A DNA stretch of 54,368 nt. Origin: Streptomyces sp. CBMA123. Lineage in GTDB: Bacteria; Actinomycetota; Actinomycetes; Streptomycetales; Streptomycetaceae. The translations under genes were made by a program, and so were the position numbers. Position 1 is the first letter of the stretch. The number at the start of each line of letters is the position of its first letter. Positions 33,602 through 42,599 of this stretch are shown one piece after another. Below the pieces are notes generated by a model. The model was not told the origin of the DNA. It saw nothing but the letters and a program-made list of their open reading frames with translations, and did no database searches. Location: assembly GCF_014596465.1 (NCBI RefSeq), contig NZ_MECK01000235.1, forward strand, positions 1-54,368, read 5' to 3'.

Positions 33602-33663
33602 TAATATCTCGCCGCGAGCAAGGAGCGAGCGCAAGGCCCAGGAGCGAAGAGCAGGGAGACCCG

Positions 33664-34530
33664 ATGGACCCCGCCCAGGCACTGATCCGCACCGCCCTCA
33701 ACCCGACCGTCCGGATCGCCCCCGGCCTGGCCGGGCGAGCCGCCTTCGAACTATTCCGGCACCCACTGCGGCGCAGCCGGGTCCGGACCGCCGAGCAGGA
33801 GGTCCACCGGCGGGCCGCCCGCGAACCGCTCGCCGTGCACGGCAAACCCGTGGTCGGCTACCGCTGGGGCAGCGGTGAGCGCCCCGTCCTGCTGCTGCAC
33901 GGCTGGCGCTCCCGGGCCTCCCGCTTCGCGCCGTTCGTCCCCCGGCTGCGCGCCCTCGGCCTCAGCGCCGTCGCCTTCGACGCGCCGGGCCACGGCGACT
34001 CCGGCGGGCGCGGCACCAGCGTGCTGGAGTACCGCGAACTCGCGCTCCGACTCCAGGACCGGTACGGGCCGTTCGAGGCCGTGGTGGCCCACTCGCTGGG
34101 TGTCTGCGCGGCCTTCGGGGCGCTCGGCGACGGCCTGCGGGCGGGGCGGCTGGCGGCCGTCTCCGGGGTGTCCGAGGTCGGCTTCTTCCCGGGTGCCTTC
34201 TGCGCCGGACTCGGCCTGGACGCCACCGTCGAGCGGGCGCTGCGCAGCCGGATCGAGCGCGACCTGTTCGCCGGTGACGCCGGGGTCTGGGAGCGCTACG
34301 ACGCCGCGCTCCGGGCGGAGGCGATCAGCCTGCCAGTCCTGGTGGTGCACGACGAGGGCGACGACGTGGTGCCGATCGCCCAGGCGCACCGGCTGGCGCG
34401 GGCGTACGGTGAGCGACTCGACCTGGTGGTCACCCGGGGGCTCGGCCACCGCCGGATCATCGGGGAACCGGCTGTCGTTGACCAGGTGATCGGATTCATC
34501 TCTGCGGGACTGGGGGTAACTGCCGCATGA
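33664..34530 (+). CDS. Alpha/beta hydrolase
   Basis: A 288-residue protein starting at ATG 33664. The fold markers are LLLHGWRSRASRF (oxyanion region), FDAPGHGDSGG, the nucleophile elbow AHSLGV (Ser about residue 144), Asp in VVHDEGDDVVPI and His in GLGHRRI. The elbow has Ala in place of the first Gly. Substrate is unknown. It is controlled presumably by the divergent TetR gene and overlaps the next gene by 4 bp (ATGA). Confidence 0.88.
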   Translation: MDPAQALIRTALNPTVRIAPGLAGRAAFELFRHPLRRSRVRTAEQEVHRRAAREPLAVHGKPVVGYRWGSGERPVLLLHGWRSRASRFAPFVPRLRALGLSAVAFDAPGHGDSGGRGTSVLEYRELALRLQDRYGPFEAVVAHSLGVCAAFGALGDGLRAGRLAAVSGVSEVGFFPGAFCAGLGLDATVERALRSRIERDLFAGDAGVWERYDAALRAEAISLPVLVVHDEGDDVVPIAQAHRLARAYGERLDLVVTRGLGHRRIIGEPAVVDQVIGFISAGLGVTAA

Positions 34531-35132
34531 AACTCGTCGAACTGCACGCACGGGCCATGGACTTGGCCGTCGAGGTGGTGGACACCGTCCGGCCGGACCA
34601 GCTGGACCTGCCCACCCCGTGCGCCGGCTGGACGCTGCGCCGGCTGCTGGAGCACTGCGTGGGCCAGCACCAGGGCTTCGCCGCGGCCGCCCGCGGCGCC
34701 GGGCCGGACCTCGCGCTCTTCGCGGACGCCCCGCTGGGCGCGGACCCGGCGGCGGACTTCCGCCGCACCGGCGCCGACCTCACCGCGGCCTTCCGGGAGG
34801 CGGCCGCCGCCGAACGGGCGCTCTGGCTGCCGGAGATCCGCGACGGCGGGCCCTTCCCGCTCGCCCAGGCCCTCGGCTTCCACCTGGTGGACACCCTCGT
34901 GCACGGCTGGGACGTCGCCGCCGCGCTGGGCGGCGCGGAGCGGCTGGTCGCGGCGGTGGACGGCGACGACGCCCTCGCCGACGCGCTGCTGGCGGTCTCC
35001 GAGGCCGTCCCGGACACCCCGGAGGCCCGCGCGCCCGGCCGGGCCTTCCGCCCGGGGCTGGCGCCCGACGGCGAGGGCCGGTTCGACCGGGCCCTGGCGC
35101 TGCTCGGGCGCGACCCGGCCTGGAAGGCCTAA
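34527..35132 (+). CDS. TIGR03086-type DinB/mycothiol-dependent maleylpyruvate isomerase-fold protein
   Basis: A 201-residue four-helix-bundle protein. It has PTPCAGWTLRRLLEHCVGQH at about 30-49 (the first metal-binding His near the end) and FHLVDTLVHGWDVAAALG near 117-134, the second His pair. The pattern matches actinobacterial TIGR03086 proteins related to mycothiol-dependent enzymes. It is translationally coupled to the hydrolase, so both may act in one detoxification route. Confidence 0.85.
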   Translation: MKLVELHARAMDLAVEVVDTVRPDQLDLPTPCAGWTLRRLLEHCVGQHQGFAAAARGAGPDLALFADAPLGADPAADFRRTGADLTAAFREAAAAERALWLPEIRDGGPFPLAQALGFHLVDTLVHGWDVAAALGGAERLVAAVDGDDALADALLAVSEAVPDTPEARAPGRAFRPGLAPDGEGRFDRALALLGRDPAWKA

Positions 35133-35272
35133 GCGGCCCGCCGGGAGTCGAAGTCGCGCTTCTCGTCGCCGCGCTTCTCGTCCGGGAAGCGCGGCCCGCC
35201 GATCAGGAAGAACAGTGCGGCGGTCGGAAAGCCGAGCCCGGCGGCGACCAGCACGATGAACTGCCAGAACAT
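35129..35272 (-). CDS. Small single-pass membrane protein
   Basis: A 47-residue protein starting at ATG 35272 with AGGAG upstream on the minus strand. It begins MFWQFIVLVAAGLGFPTAALF and ends in a charged tail (DEKRGDEKRDFDSRRAA). Its stop overlaps the stop of the convergent TIGR03086 gene. No function is known to me. Confidence 0.6.
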   Translation of the reverse strand: MFWQFIVLVAAGLGFPTAALFFLIGGPRFPDEKRGDEKRDFDSRRAA

Positions 35273-35475
35273 CTTCCGCTCCTCGTCAGTCCCGGGCCGC
35301 CGGGGCACCCGAAGGTGGTCCCAAACCCGACCGGCCCTGAATGGCCGAATTGTCCGGTCGTTATCCGACGGTATGGCCGAATCGCCCCCGCTGCCACCGG
35401 ACACCGGGCCCCGGCCCGCACCCCAACCGTGCACGGGTCTGGGCGCGGGCCGGGGGAGGCGGCCACACTGTCGGG

Positions 35476-36297
35476 ATGCAGCTACAGCTCGCAGGGGAAG
35501 CACGGCGGCCCGACCGCGAGAGCGAGGACTTCGTGGCGGCCTCACCGGAGGCACTGGTCCTGCTGGACGGCGCGAGTGCGCCGGCCGGCCTGGAGTCCGG
35601 GTGCCGGCACGGAACCGCCTGGTACGTCCGCCGGTTGGGCGTGCACCTGCTCGCCCGGCTCACCGACCGGGTGGACCGTTCGATCGCCGAGTGCCTGGCC
35701 GACGCCATCGTGGAGACGGCCGCGCTGCACGGCGGCCGCTGCGACCTCGGCCACGCCAACACGCCCGCGGCGATGGTGGTCGCGGCCCGGCGGCACGGCG
35801 AGTCGCTGGAGTACCTGGTGCTCGGCGACTCGCTGCTGGTGCTGGAGTTCAAGGACGGCCCGCCCCGGGTGATCGGCGACAACCAGCGCTTCCCCGGCGG
35901 GGAGGAGCTGCGCCGCCAGGTCTGGGCGACCGTCCCCGGCTCGGCCGAGCGGGCCGCGCTGCACCTGGAGTACGCGCTGGCGGTGCGCGCCGCCCGTAAC
36001 CGGGGCGCCGGCCCGTGGATCGCCGCCGCCGTTCCGCGGGCCGCGGAGCACGCCGAGACCGGCTTCGTCCGGCTGGACCGGCTGCACGCGCTGGCCGCCC
36101 TCACCGACGGCGCCTCGCGGTACACTGAGCGCTTCGGGATGGGCAGTTGGGGCGATGTGCTGAAGCTGCTCGCCGAGTCGGGGCCGGGTGAGCTGATCGC
36201 CCAGGTCCGTGAGGTGGAGCGCGCGGACGCCCGCTGCGAGCGCTGGCCGCGCGGCAAGACCCACGACGACGCCTCCGCCGTCTACGCGTTGCTGTAG
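35476..36297 (+). CDS. PP2C-like phosphatase-family protein
   Basis: A 273-residue protein with the PP2C layout: an early acidic motif RESEDFVAASPEALVLLDGA, an LVLGDSLLVL core strand (GD motif near residue 117), ALTDGASRY near 214 and a final KTHDDASAVYALL. PP2C enzymes bind two metals through such Asp residues and remove phosphate from Ser/Thr. The first motif lacks the usual RxxNED order, so activity is uncertain. Confidence 0.75.
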   Translation: MQLQLAGEARRPDRESEDFVAASPEALVLLDGASAPAGLESGCRHGTAWYVRRLGVHLLARLTDRVDRSIAECLADAIVETAALHGGRCDLGHANTPAAMVVAARRHGESLEYLVLGDSLLVLEFKDGPPRVIGDNQRFPGGEELRRQVWATVPGSAERAALHLEYALAVRAARNRGAGPWIAAAVPRAAEHAETGFVRLDRLHALAALTDGASRYTERFGMGSWGDVLKLLAESGPGELIAQVREVERADARCERWPRGKTHDDASAVYALL

Positions 36298-36395
36298 GCG
36301 GCGGAGGCGTCGCTCAGTCGGGGGCGTGCGCTCGGTCGGGTTCGTGCGGTCGGGCGGTCGGGCGGTCGGGCGGGGTCGCGGCCCGGGTCTTCGGG

Positions 36396-36764
36396 TCAGC
36401 GGTTGTAGCCCCAGGCGAAGCTGGACGCGTCGCCGACTTTCTGGACCCACGGCCGCACGTAGCGGGACGGGTCGTCGCTGGTCGAGTACCCGCCGCCGGT
36501 GATCTGGCCGACCCAGCCCTGGTCGCTGGTGTACGCGCCGGCCTCGCACCCCTGGGTGCCGTTGCTCCAGTTGGTCAGGTCGTACTCCACGTACCAGTGC
36601 GCGTTGTAGTAGAAGTGCACGTAGATCGAGCAGGTGCCCGTGGTGTCGTAGACGGTGTACGAGCTGGTGTCGATGGCCGGTCGGGCCTGGGCCGCGGTGG
36701 CGCCGGTCAGGGCGATCAGTGGGGCTGCGGCGAGTACGGCGAGCCGCCGGACGGTACGGCGCAT
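36396..36764 (-). CDS. Small secreted protein, aromatic rich
   Basis: A 122-residue protein with a signal peptide (MRRTVRRLAVLAAAPLIALT then AAQARP) and a mature part rich in Tyr, Trp and Gly (YVHFYYNAHWYVEYDL, GWVGQITGGGYST). It contains two Cys that may form a disulphide. No family recognised. A tandem run of GGTCGGGC octamers lies just downstream around 36348-36375. Confidence 0.75.
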   Translation of the reverse strand: MRRTVRRLAVLAAAPLIALTGATAAQARPAIDTSSYTVYDTTGTCSIYVHFYYNAHWYVEYDLTNWSNGTQGCEAGAYTSDQGWVGQITGGGYSTSDDPSRYVRPWVQKVGDASSFAWGYNR

Positions 36765-36913
36765 GGCTGGGTTCCTCCCGTTGTGGTCTCGACCAATCTG
36801 GCCAGTGGTTCAGACCAATCGCATTATCCCGACGCGCCTGGATCTGGTGTCAATACCCGTGCGGCAAGGGGGAGATGAGGCTTCGGAGCGCTTCCGGTAC
36901 GGAGCATGCGAAA

Positions 36914-36939
36914 GGGCCCGGACCGTGTGGTCCGGGCCC
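36914..36939 (-). terminator. Terminator of the pirin gene
   Basis: GGGCCCGGACC (36914-36924) pairs perfectly with GGTCCGGGCCC (36929-36939) around a 4-nt loop, 16 bp past the stop of the pirin gene. Confidence 0.85.
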
Positions 36940-36954
36940 TCTTCGCGCGGTGGG

Positions 36955-37914
36955 TCAGCTGGCGCTGGTCGGGATGGTGCCGAGCCGGCCGGCCTGGAAG
37001 TCCTCCATGGCCTGCTGGAGTTCGCGGTGGCTGTTCATCACGAACGGGCCGTACCAGGCGACGGGTTCGCGGATCGGGAGGCCGCCGAGGAGCACGACCT
37101 CGAAGTTGGTGTCGCGGGAGTCCTGCTTCTCGTCGGCGCGGATGGTGAGGGAGTCGCCGTCGCCGAAGACGACGGCCTGGCCCCGGTGGAAGGGGCGGTG
37201 CTCCGTGCCCGCCGAGCCGCTGCCGGCCAGGCCGTAGGCGAGGGCATTGAAGTCCGCGCGCCAGGGCAGGGTGATCTGGGCGCCGGGGCTGATCGAGGCG
37301 TGGATCATGGTGATCGGGGTGTGGGTGGTGCCGGGGCCCTGGTGGCCGTCCAGCTCACCGGCGATCACCCGGAGCAGCGCGCCGCCGTCCTCGGTGCTGA
37401 GCAGCTTGACGCTGCCGCCGCGGATGTCCTGGTACTTCGGGGCGATCATCTTGTCCGAGGCGGGCAGGTTGACCCACAGCTGGAGGCCGTGGAAGAGACC
37501 GCCGGACTTCACCAGCGACTCGGGCGGGGTCTCGATGTGCAGCAGGCCGGAGCCGGCCGTCATCCACTGGGTGTCGCCGTCGGTGATGGTGCCGCCGCCG
37601 CCGTGCGAGTCCTGGTGAATGAACGTTCCGTCAATGATGTAGGTGACGGTCTCGAAGCCGCGGTGCGGGTGCCAGGGGGTGCCCTTGGGCTCGCCGGCCG
37701 CGTAGTCCACCTCACCCATCTGGTCCATCATGATGAACGGGTCGAGGTACTTGGTGTTGATCTTGGCGAAGGCACGGCGGACGGGGAAGCCCTCGCCCTC
37801 GTAGCCCTCGGGGGCGGTGGCGACGGTGAGTACCGGCCGCGCGTTCGCGACGGCCGGGTCCGGCGTGGTGACGCGCGGGAGGGTCAGCGGGTTGTCGACG
37901 GTCACGGCGGGCAT
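36955..37914 (-). CDS. Pirin-family protein
   Basis: A 319-residue pirin. The cupin metal-binding motif is PWHPHRGFETVTYIIDG (about residues 79-95), with further ligands in FIHQDSHGGGGT and LLHIETPPE; the C-terminal cupin ends WYGPFVMNSHRELQQAM. It is orthologous in sequence and neighbourhood (followed by SseB and acyl-CoA dehydrogenase genes) to SCO3798 of S. coelicolor. In Streptomyces a pirin has been linked to acyl-CoA dehydrogenase and central metabolism. The gene contains the phiC31 attB-like site. Confidence 0.93.
   Translation of the reverse strand: MPAVTVDNPLTLPRVTTPDPAVANARPVLTVATAPEGYEGEGFPVRRAFAKINTKYLDPFIMMDQMGEVDYAAGEPKGTPWHPHRGFETVTYIIDGTFIHQDSHGGGGTITDGDTQWMTAGSGLLHIETPPESLVKSGGLFHGLQLWVNLPASDKMIAPKYQDIRGGSVKLLSTEDGGALLRVIAGELDGHQGPGTTHTPITMIHASISPGAQITLPWRADFNALAYGLAGSGSAGTEHRPFHRGQAVVFGDGDSLTIRADEKQDSRDTNFEVVLLGGLPIREPVAWYGPFVMNSHRELQQAMEDFQAGRLGTIPTSAS
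37669..37702 (+). other. phiC31-type attB site inside the pirin gene
   Basis: The 34 bp match the minimal phiC31 attB of S. coelicolor/S. lividans, as I recall it, at 31 of 34 positions. The TT crossover dinucleotide is at 37685-37686. The site is unoccupied. This is the known phiC31 integration locus in SCO3798 orthologues. Confidence 0.8.
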
Positions 37915-37959
37915 GTCGGCCTCCTTCGAGGGGGGTTCTCTGGCCTACGTGCACGAGGT

Positions 37960-38000
37960 TAGTTCAATCCTCAACAACAAGCAAGTTGAAAGTTGAACTA
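37960..38000. promoter_or_regulatory. Palindromic AT-rich operator upstream of pirin
   Basis: TAGTTCAA (37960-37967) and TTGAACTA (37993-38000) form a perfect inverted repeat with a 25-bp spacer that itself holds TTGAA repeats. This AT-rich island lies just upstream of the pirin gene and is a likely MarR-type regulator site. No cognate regulator gene is in the window. Confidence 0.55.
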
Positions 38001-38054
38001 TGTAGTGACGGGGGAGCCGGGCCTTCCGGCCCGGGGACTCCCTCTCAGGATGGG

Positions 38055-38558
38055 TCAGCCGTACATCCGGCGCATGGTGAAGTCGACCATCTGCTCGACC
38101 GCCTTGGCGTCGAACACCATCCGGTGCTCGCCCTCCATGTCCAGCGCGAAGCCGTAGCCGGTCGGCAGCAGGTCCAGCACCTCGGCGCCGGTGACGGTGA
38201 AGTGCTTGGAGTCCTTGCCGGCGTAGCGGCGCAGCTCCTTGAGCGAGCTGAACATCGGGATCACCGGCGTCGGGGTGTTGTGCAGCGCCAGGAAGCCGGG
38301 GCGCTCACCTCGCGGGCAGTGCACCTTCGAGGTGATGAAGATGGCCTGGAAGTCCTCGACCGCCATCGAGCCGGTGGTGAAGGCCCGCACCGCGTCCGCC
38401 AGGGACGGCGGGGACGGCTCCGGGTAGAGGGACTGCTGGGGCGCCTGCCCCTGGGTGCCGTACGCGTCCGGTCCGGGCATGCCGTTCATGCCCGGCTGCG
38501 GACCCGCCTGCTGCTGGTAGGGGTCACCCGGGTATGCGTTCTGGTCATATCCGTACAC
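38055..38558 (-). CDS. SseB-family protein
   Basis: A 167-residue protein with a Gln/Pro/Gly-rich start ([18 protein letters not shown]) and an SseB N-terminal domain ([30 protein letters not shown]). The function is not established in actinobacteria; the domain is named from type III secretion enhancers. It lies upstream of pirin and divergent from the acyl-CoA dehydrogenase gene, as in S. coelicolor. Confidence 0.8.
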   Translation of the reverse strand: MYGYDQNAYPGDPYQQQAGPQPGMNGMPGPDAYGTQGQAPQQSLYPEPSPPSLADAVRAFTTGSMAVEDFQAIFITSKVHCPRGERPGFLALHNTPTPVIPMFSSLKELRRYAGKDSKHFTVTGAEVLDLLPTGYGFALDMEGEHRMVFDAKAVEQMVDFTMRRMYG

Positions 38559-38773
38559 ACGGACAGGCTAGCGGGAGCGCACCCGCCCGCGCTGGCGTCG
38601 ATCCTGACAAGGAGTGGCCGCCCCGGCTTGTGGGACGTGACCACGTTCATAGCGGATTCACCGCCGGGGGCTTGCCCAAGTTACCGCTGGGTAGCATCAT
38701 GATGCCTACTGGTGGGTACGGGGCGCCCGAAACGCGGCGGTCTCCCGGAAGCGACGAACCGGAGAAAACGGCC

Positions 38774-40603
38774 ATGGGTCACTACAAGTCCAACCTGCGG
38801 GACGTGGAGTTCAACCTCTTCGAGGTGTTCGGTCGCGACCAGGTGTACGGCACCGGCCCGTACGCGGACATGGACGTCGAGACCGCGAAGAACATCCTCA
38901 GCGAGATCGCCCGCCTCGCCGAGAACGACCTCGCCGCGTCCTTCACCGACACCGACCGCAACCCGCCGGTCTTCGACCCGGAGACCAACACCGCGCCGGT
39001 CCCGGCCGCGTTCAAGAAGAGCTACCAGACCTTCATGGACGCCGAGTGGTGGCGCCTGGGCATCCCGGAGTCCATCGGCGGCCAGGTCACCCCGAACTCG
39101 CTGATCTGGGCCTTCGCCGAGCAGATCCTGGGCTCCAACCCCGCCATCTGGATGTACTCCTCCGGCCCGGCCTTCGCCGGCGTCATCGCCGACGAGGGCA
39201 CCGAGGAGCAGCTCGAGGTCGCCAAGCGGATGACCGACCGCCTGTGGGGCTCCACCATGGTCCTCACCGAGCCCGACGCGGGCTCCGACGTGGGCGCCGG
39301 CCGCACCAAGGCGATCCAGCAGGAGGACGGCTCCTGGCACATCGAGGGTGTGAAGCGCTTCATCACCTCGGGCGAGCACGACATGTCCGAGAACATCATC
39401 CACATGGTGCTGGCCCGCCCCGAGGGCGGTAAGCCGGGCACCAAGGGCCTGGGCCTGTTCATCGTCCCCAAGTTCGACTTCGACTGGGAGACCGGCGAGC
39501 TGGGCGAGCGCAACGGCGTCTACGCCACCAACGTCGAGCACAAGATGGGCCTCAAGGCCTCGAACACCTGCGAGATGACCTTCGGCGCCAAGCACCCGGC
39601 CAAGGGCTGGCTGCTCGGCGAGAAGGTCGACGGCATCCGCCAGATGTTCAAGATCATCGAGTTCGCCCGGATGATGGTCGGCACGAAGGCCATCGCCACC
39701 CTCTCCACCGGCTACCTGAACGCCCTGGAGTACGCCAAGGAGCGCGTGCAGGGCGCCGACATCTCGCAGTTCCTGGACAAGACCGCCCCGCGCGTCACCA
39801 TCACCCACCACCCCGACGTGCGCCGCTCGCTGCTCACCCAGAAGGCCTACGCCGAGGGCATGCGCGCGCTGGTCCTGTTCACCGCGTCCGTCCAGGACGA
39901 CATGACCGCCGCCAAGCTGCGCGGCGAGACCGACGAGGCCGCCGAGCGCCTCAACGACCTGCTCCTGCCGATCGTCAAGGGCTACGGCTCGGAGAAGTCC
40001 TACGAGCAGCTCGCCCAGTCCCTGCAGACCTTCGGTGGCTCCGGCTACCTGCAGGAGTACCCGATCGAGCAGTACATCCGCGACGCCAAGATCGACACCC
40101 TGTACGAGGGCACCACGGCGATCCAGGGCCAGGACTTCTTCTTCCGCAAGATCGTCAAGGACGGCGGCCAGGCGCTGGCCGCGCTGTCCGAGCAGATCCA
40201 GAAGTTCCTCGCCTCCGCCGAGGGCGGCGACGCCCTGGCCGCCGAGCGCGAGCTGCTCGCCAAGGCCGCCGCCGACCTGGAGGCCATCGTCGGCAAGCTC
40301 ATCGCCGACCTGACCTCGGTCGAGCAGGACGTCAAGAACATGTACAAGGTGGGCCTCAACACCACCCGCCTGCTGATGGTCTCCGGCGACGTCGTCGTCG
40401 GCTGGCTGCTGCTGCGCCAGGCCGCGGTGGCCCTGGCCAAGCTGGAGGCCGGCGCCTCCGAGAAGGACGTGCCGTTCTACCAGGGCAAGGTCGCGGCCGC
40501 CCGCTTCTTCGCCAAGAACGTCCTCCCGACCATCGCCCCGCAGCGGGCGATCGCCGAGGGCATCGACAACGAGATCATGGAGCTGGCGGAGGAGGCCTTC
40601 TAA
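38774..40603 (+). CDS. Acyl-CoA dehydrogenase, long form
   Basis: A 609-residue protein from ATG 38774 with GGAGAAA upstream. The N-terminal helical domain leads to the FAD-binding middle with [19 protein letters not shown] and the [12 protein letters not shown] loop, then a C-terminal domain with [20 protein letters not shown] near residue 418 and a further helical extension of about 150 residues. It oxidises an acyl-CoA at C2-C3 using FAD. The long form is typical of actinobacterial FadE-like enzymes. A strong terminator follows. Confidence 0.93.
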   Translation: MGHYKSNLRDVEFNLFEVFGRDQVYGTGPYADMDVETAKNILSEIARLAENDLAASFTDTDRNPPVFDPETNTAPVPAAFKKSYQTFMDAEWWRLGIPESIGGQVTPNSLIWAFAEQILGSNPAIWMYSSGPAFAGVIADEGTEEQLEVAKRMTDRLWGSTMVLTEPDAGSDVGAGRTKAIQQEDGSWHIEGVKRFITSGEHDMSENIIHMVLARPEGGKPGTKGLGLFIVPKFDFDWETGELGERNGVYATNVEHKMGLKASNTCEMTFGAKHPAKGWLLGEKVDGIRQMFKIIEFARMMVGTKAIATLSTGYLNALEYAKERVQGADISQFLDKTAPRVTITHHPDVRRSLLTQKAYAEGMRALVLFTASVQDDMTAAKLRGETDEAAERLNDLLLPIVKGYGSEKSYEQLAQSLQTFGGSGYLQEYPIEQYIRDAKIDTLYEGTTAIQGQDFFFRKIVKDGGQALAALSEQIQKFLASAEGGDALAAERELLAKAAADLEAIVGKLIADLTSVEQDVKNMYKVGLNTTRLLMVSGDVVVGWLLLRQAAVALAKLEAGASEKDVPFYQGKVAAARFFAKNVLPTIAPQRAIAEGIDNEIMELAEEAF

Positions 40604-40687
40604 GGCCCGTACCCACCCGTCGCCCGCCACCTCCCTTCGTGGGACACGCTGCGCGCGGCACCTCCTGAACCGCCTGACGACACCCTC

Positions 40688-40725
40688 ACACCGAAGGGCC
40701 CGGCTGCCACCGGGCCCTTCGGTGT
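40688..40725 (+). terminator. Terminator of the acyl-CoA dehydrogenase gene
   Basis: A 16-bp perfect stem (40688-40703 with 40710-40725) and a 6-nt loop, 85 bp after the stop and followed by TTTCC. Confidence 0.88.
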
Positions 40726-40779
40726 TTCCGCGTGGTTCCGGTGTTCTCGGGGTTTCAGTGTTTTCGGACAGTTCTGAAA

Positions 40780-40851
40780 CTACGTGCCGCGGAGCGCGGT
40801 GAGCGGGTCGGTGCGGGCGGCGCGCAGGGCCGGGTAGAGGCAGGCCAGGAG
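40780..40851 (-). pseudogene. C-terminal remnant of a MacB/FtsX-type ABC permease
   Basis: The minus strand reads LLACLYPALRAARTDPLTAL then RGT and a stop, the hallmark C-terminus of FtsX/MacB-family permeases. Upstream on that strand the similarity ends after about 24 codons. No ATPase gene or rest of the permease is nearby, so this is a deletion scar. Confidence 0.7.
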
Positions 40852-41229
40852 GCCGTCGTCGTCGTGGTCAACGGAGGCCTCTCCCGGGGGACTTCACTGG
40901 GACGAGTGTGATCACCGGCCGCCGGGAAGGGGGACGGGTTCCCGGGATTTCCGTTCCGCTCGGCCCTGTTGACGGTCGGCCACGGGCCGCGCGGCCCGGC
41001 GGGACTCCTCCGGGGTCGGCTGGGAGGGCGGCCGGACGGGCCTGCTGACGGTGTGCGACGGCGGGGGACCGGGCGGTGAAGGGGGGTCGGTGAGGTGCGG
41101 GTTCGGGGTTGTGTGGGTGTTCCGCATCGCATGCGAGGTCACGAATGCCATGTCCGTGTACGGGCATATGCTCAAGGTGCGAAGCCGATCCCCCATCCGG
41201 CTTCGGCCCTCCCTCGACCCTGGAGCAGT
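40852..41229. other. Region between the permease remnant and the M18 aminopeptidase
   Basis: No confident gene. A minus-strand frame at 40912-41151 (79 residues, Pro/Arg rich) is possible but has no Shine-Dalgarno site. The aminopeptidase promoter should lie near 41140-41210, where the sequence is less GC rich. Confidence 0.35.
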
Positions 41230-42543
41230 ATGTCGACCGCCGCCCGCCAGGCATTCTTCGACCGGACGCACACCGACGATCTGATCGCGTTCCTCGGCAC
41301 GTCGCCGTCCCCGTACCACGCGGTCGCGAGCGCCGCCGAGCGCCTGGAGAAGGCGGGGTTCCGTCAGGTCGCGGAGACGGACGCCTGGGACGCGACGGCC
41401 GGCGGGCGCTACCTGATCCGCGGGGGCGCGCTGATCGCCTGGTACCTGCCGGAGGGGGTCGGGCCGCAGACACCGTTCCGGATCGTCGGCACCCACACCG
41501 ACTCGCCCAACCTGCGGGTGAAGCCGGTGCCGGACGCCGGCTCGGCCGGGTGGCGGCAGGTCGCGGTGGAGATCTACGGCGGCGTTCCGCTGAACTCCTG
41601 GCTCGACCGTGACCTGGGCCTGTCCGGCAGACTGGCGCTGAAGGACGGCAGCGCGCGGCTCGTCCAGCTGGACGAGCCGCTGCTGCGCGTGCCCCAGCTC
41701 GCCATCCACCTGGACCGCCAGGTCAACGACGGCATGAAGCTCGACCGGCAGCGGCACCTCACCCCGATCTGGGGTCTCGGGCCGGTCGACGAGGGCTCGC
41801 TGATCGCCTACGTCGCCGAGCGGGCCGGGCTCGCCGCCGAGGACGTGGCCGGCTGGGACCTCATGACCCACGACGTCCAGCCCGCCTCCTACCTGGGCCG
41901 CGACCGGGAGCTGCTGGCCGGCCCGCGCCTGGACAACCTGCTGTCGGTGCACGCGGCCACCGCCGCGCTGGCCGCCGTGGCCGTCGCCGCCGCCGAGGGC
42001 GGGGTCGCGCTGCCGTACATCCCGGTGCTGGCCGCCTTCGACCACGAGGAGACCGGCAGCGAGTCCGACACCGGCGCGCAGAGCCCGCTGCTCGGCAACG
42101 TGCTCGACCGGACGGTCCACGCCCGCGGCGGCTCCCCGGAGGACCGCGCCCGGGCGCTGGCCGGCACCGTCTGCCTGTCCTCGGACATGGGCCACGCCGT
42201 CCACCCGAACTACTCCGAGCGGCACGAGCCGGGCCACCACCCGCTGCCGAACAACGGGCCGATCCTCAAGGTCAACGTCAACAACCGCTACGCGACCGAC
42301 GGCGTCGGCCGGGCGGTGTTCGCGGCCGCCTGCGAGAAGGCCGGCGTGCCGTGGCAGAGCTTCGTGTCCAACAACGCGATGCCCTGCGGTACGACGATCG
42401 GACCGATCACGGCGGCGCGGCTGGGCATCAAGACGGTGGACTGCGGCATCGCGGCGCTGTCCATGCACTCGGCGCGCGAGCTGTGCGGGGCGGAGGACCC
42501 GTACCTGCTGGCGAGCGCGATCAAGGCGTTCCTGGAGGGCTGA
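41230..42543 (+). CDS. apeB: M18-family aspartyl aminopeptidase
   Basis: A 437-residue protein from ATG 41230 with GGAG 6-10 nt upstream. M18 zinc ligands and catalytic residues are visible: THTDSPNLRVKP (His/Asp near 92-94), GPRLDNLLSVHAA (Asp near 236), FDHEETGSES (Glu-Glu near 275), LSSDMGHAVHPNY (Asp-His near 319) and ALSMHSARE (terminal His near 415). It removes N-terminal Asp/Glu from peptides in the cytoplasm and is usually a dodecamer. It converges on the thioredoxin/NHL gene across a bidirectional terminator. Confidence 0.94.
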   Translation: MSTAARQAFFDRTHTDDLIAFLGTSPSPYHAVASAAERLEKAGFRQVAETDAWDATAGGRYLIRGGALIAWYLPEGVGPQTPFRIVGTHTDSPNLRVKPVPDAGSAGWRQVAVEIYGGVPLNSWLDRDLGLSGRLALKDGSARLVQLDEPLLRVPQLAIHLDRQVNDGMKLDRQRHLTPIWGLGPVDEGSLIAYVAERAGLAAEDVAGWDLMTHDVQPASYLGRDRELLAGPRLDNLLSVHAATAALAAVAVAAAEGGVALPYIPVLAAFDHEETGSESDTGAQSPLLGNVLDRTVHARGGSPEDRARALAGTVCLSSDMGHAVHPNYSERHEPGHHPLPNNGPILKVNVNNRYATDGVGRAVFAAACEKAGVPWQSFVSNNAMPCGTTIGPITAARLGIKTVDCGIAALSMHSARELCGAEDPYLLASAIKAFLEG

Positions 42544-42556
42544 GGACGCCGACACC

Positions 42557-42589
42557 CGGAGGGGGCCCGTTCTCGGCGGGCCCCCTCCG
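42557..42589. terminator. Bidirectional terminator
   Basis: A 13-bp perfect stem (42557-42569 with 42577-42589) and a 7-nt loop between two convergent genes, 14 bp from one stop and 11 bp from the other. Confidence 0.88.
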
Positions 42590-42599
42590 CGCTGCCCGG

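Noticed and set aside
38681..40630. 649-codon minus-strand frame
   Set aside because: Antisense of the acyl-CoA dehydrogenase gene; composition is a Gly/Val/Leu shadow pattern.
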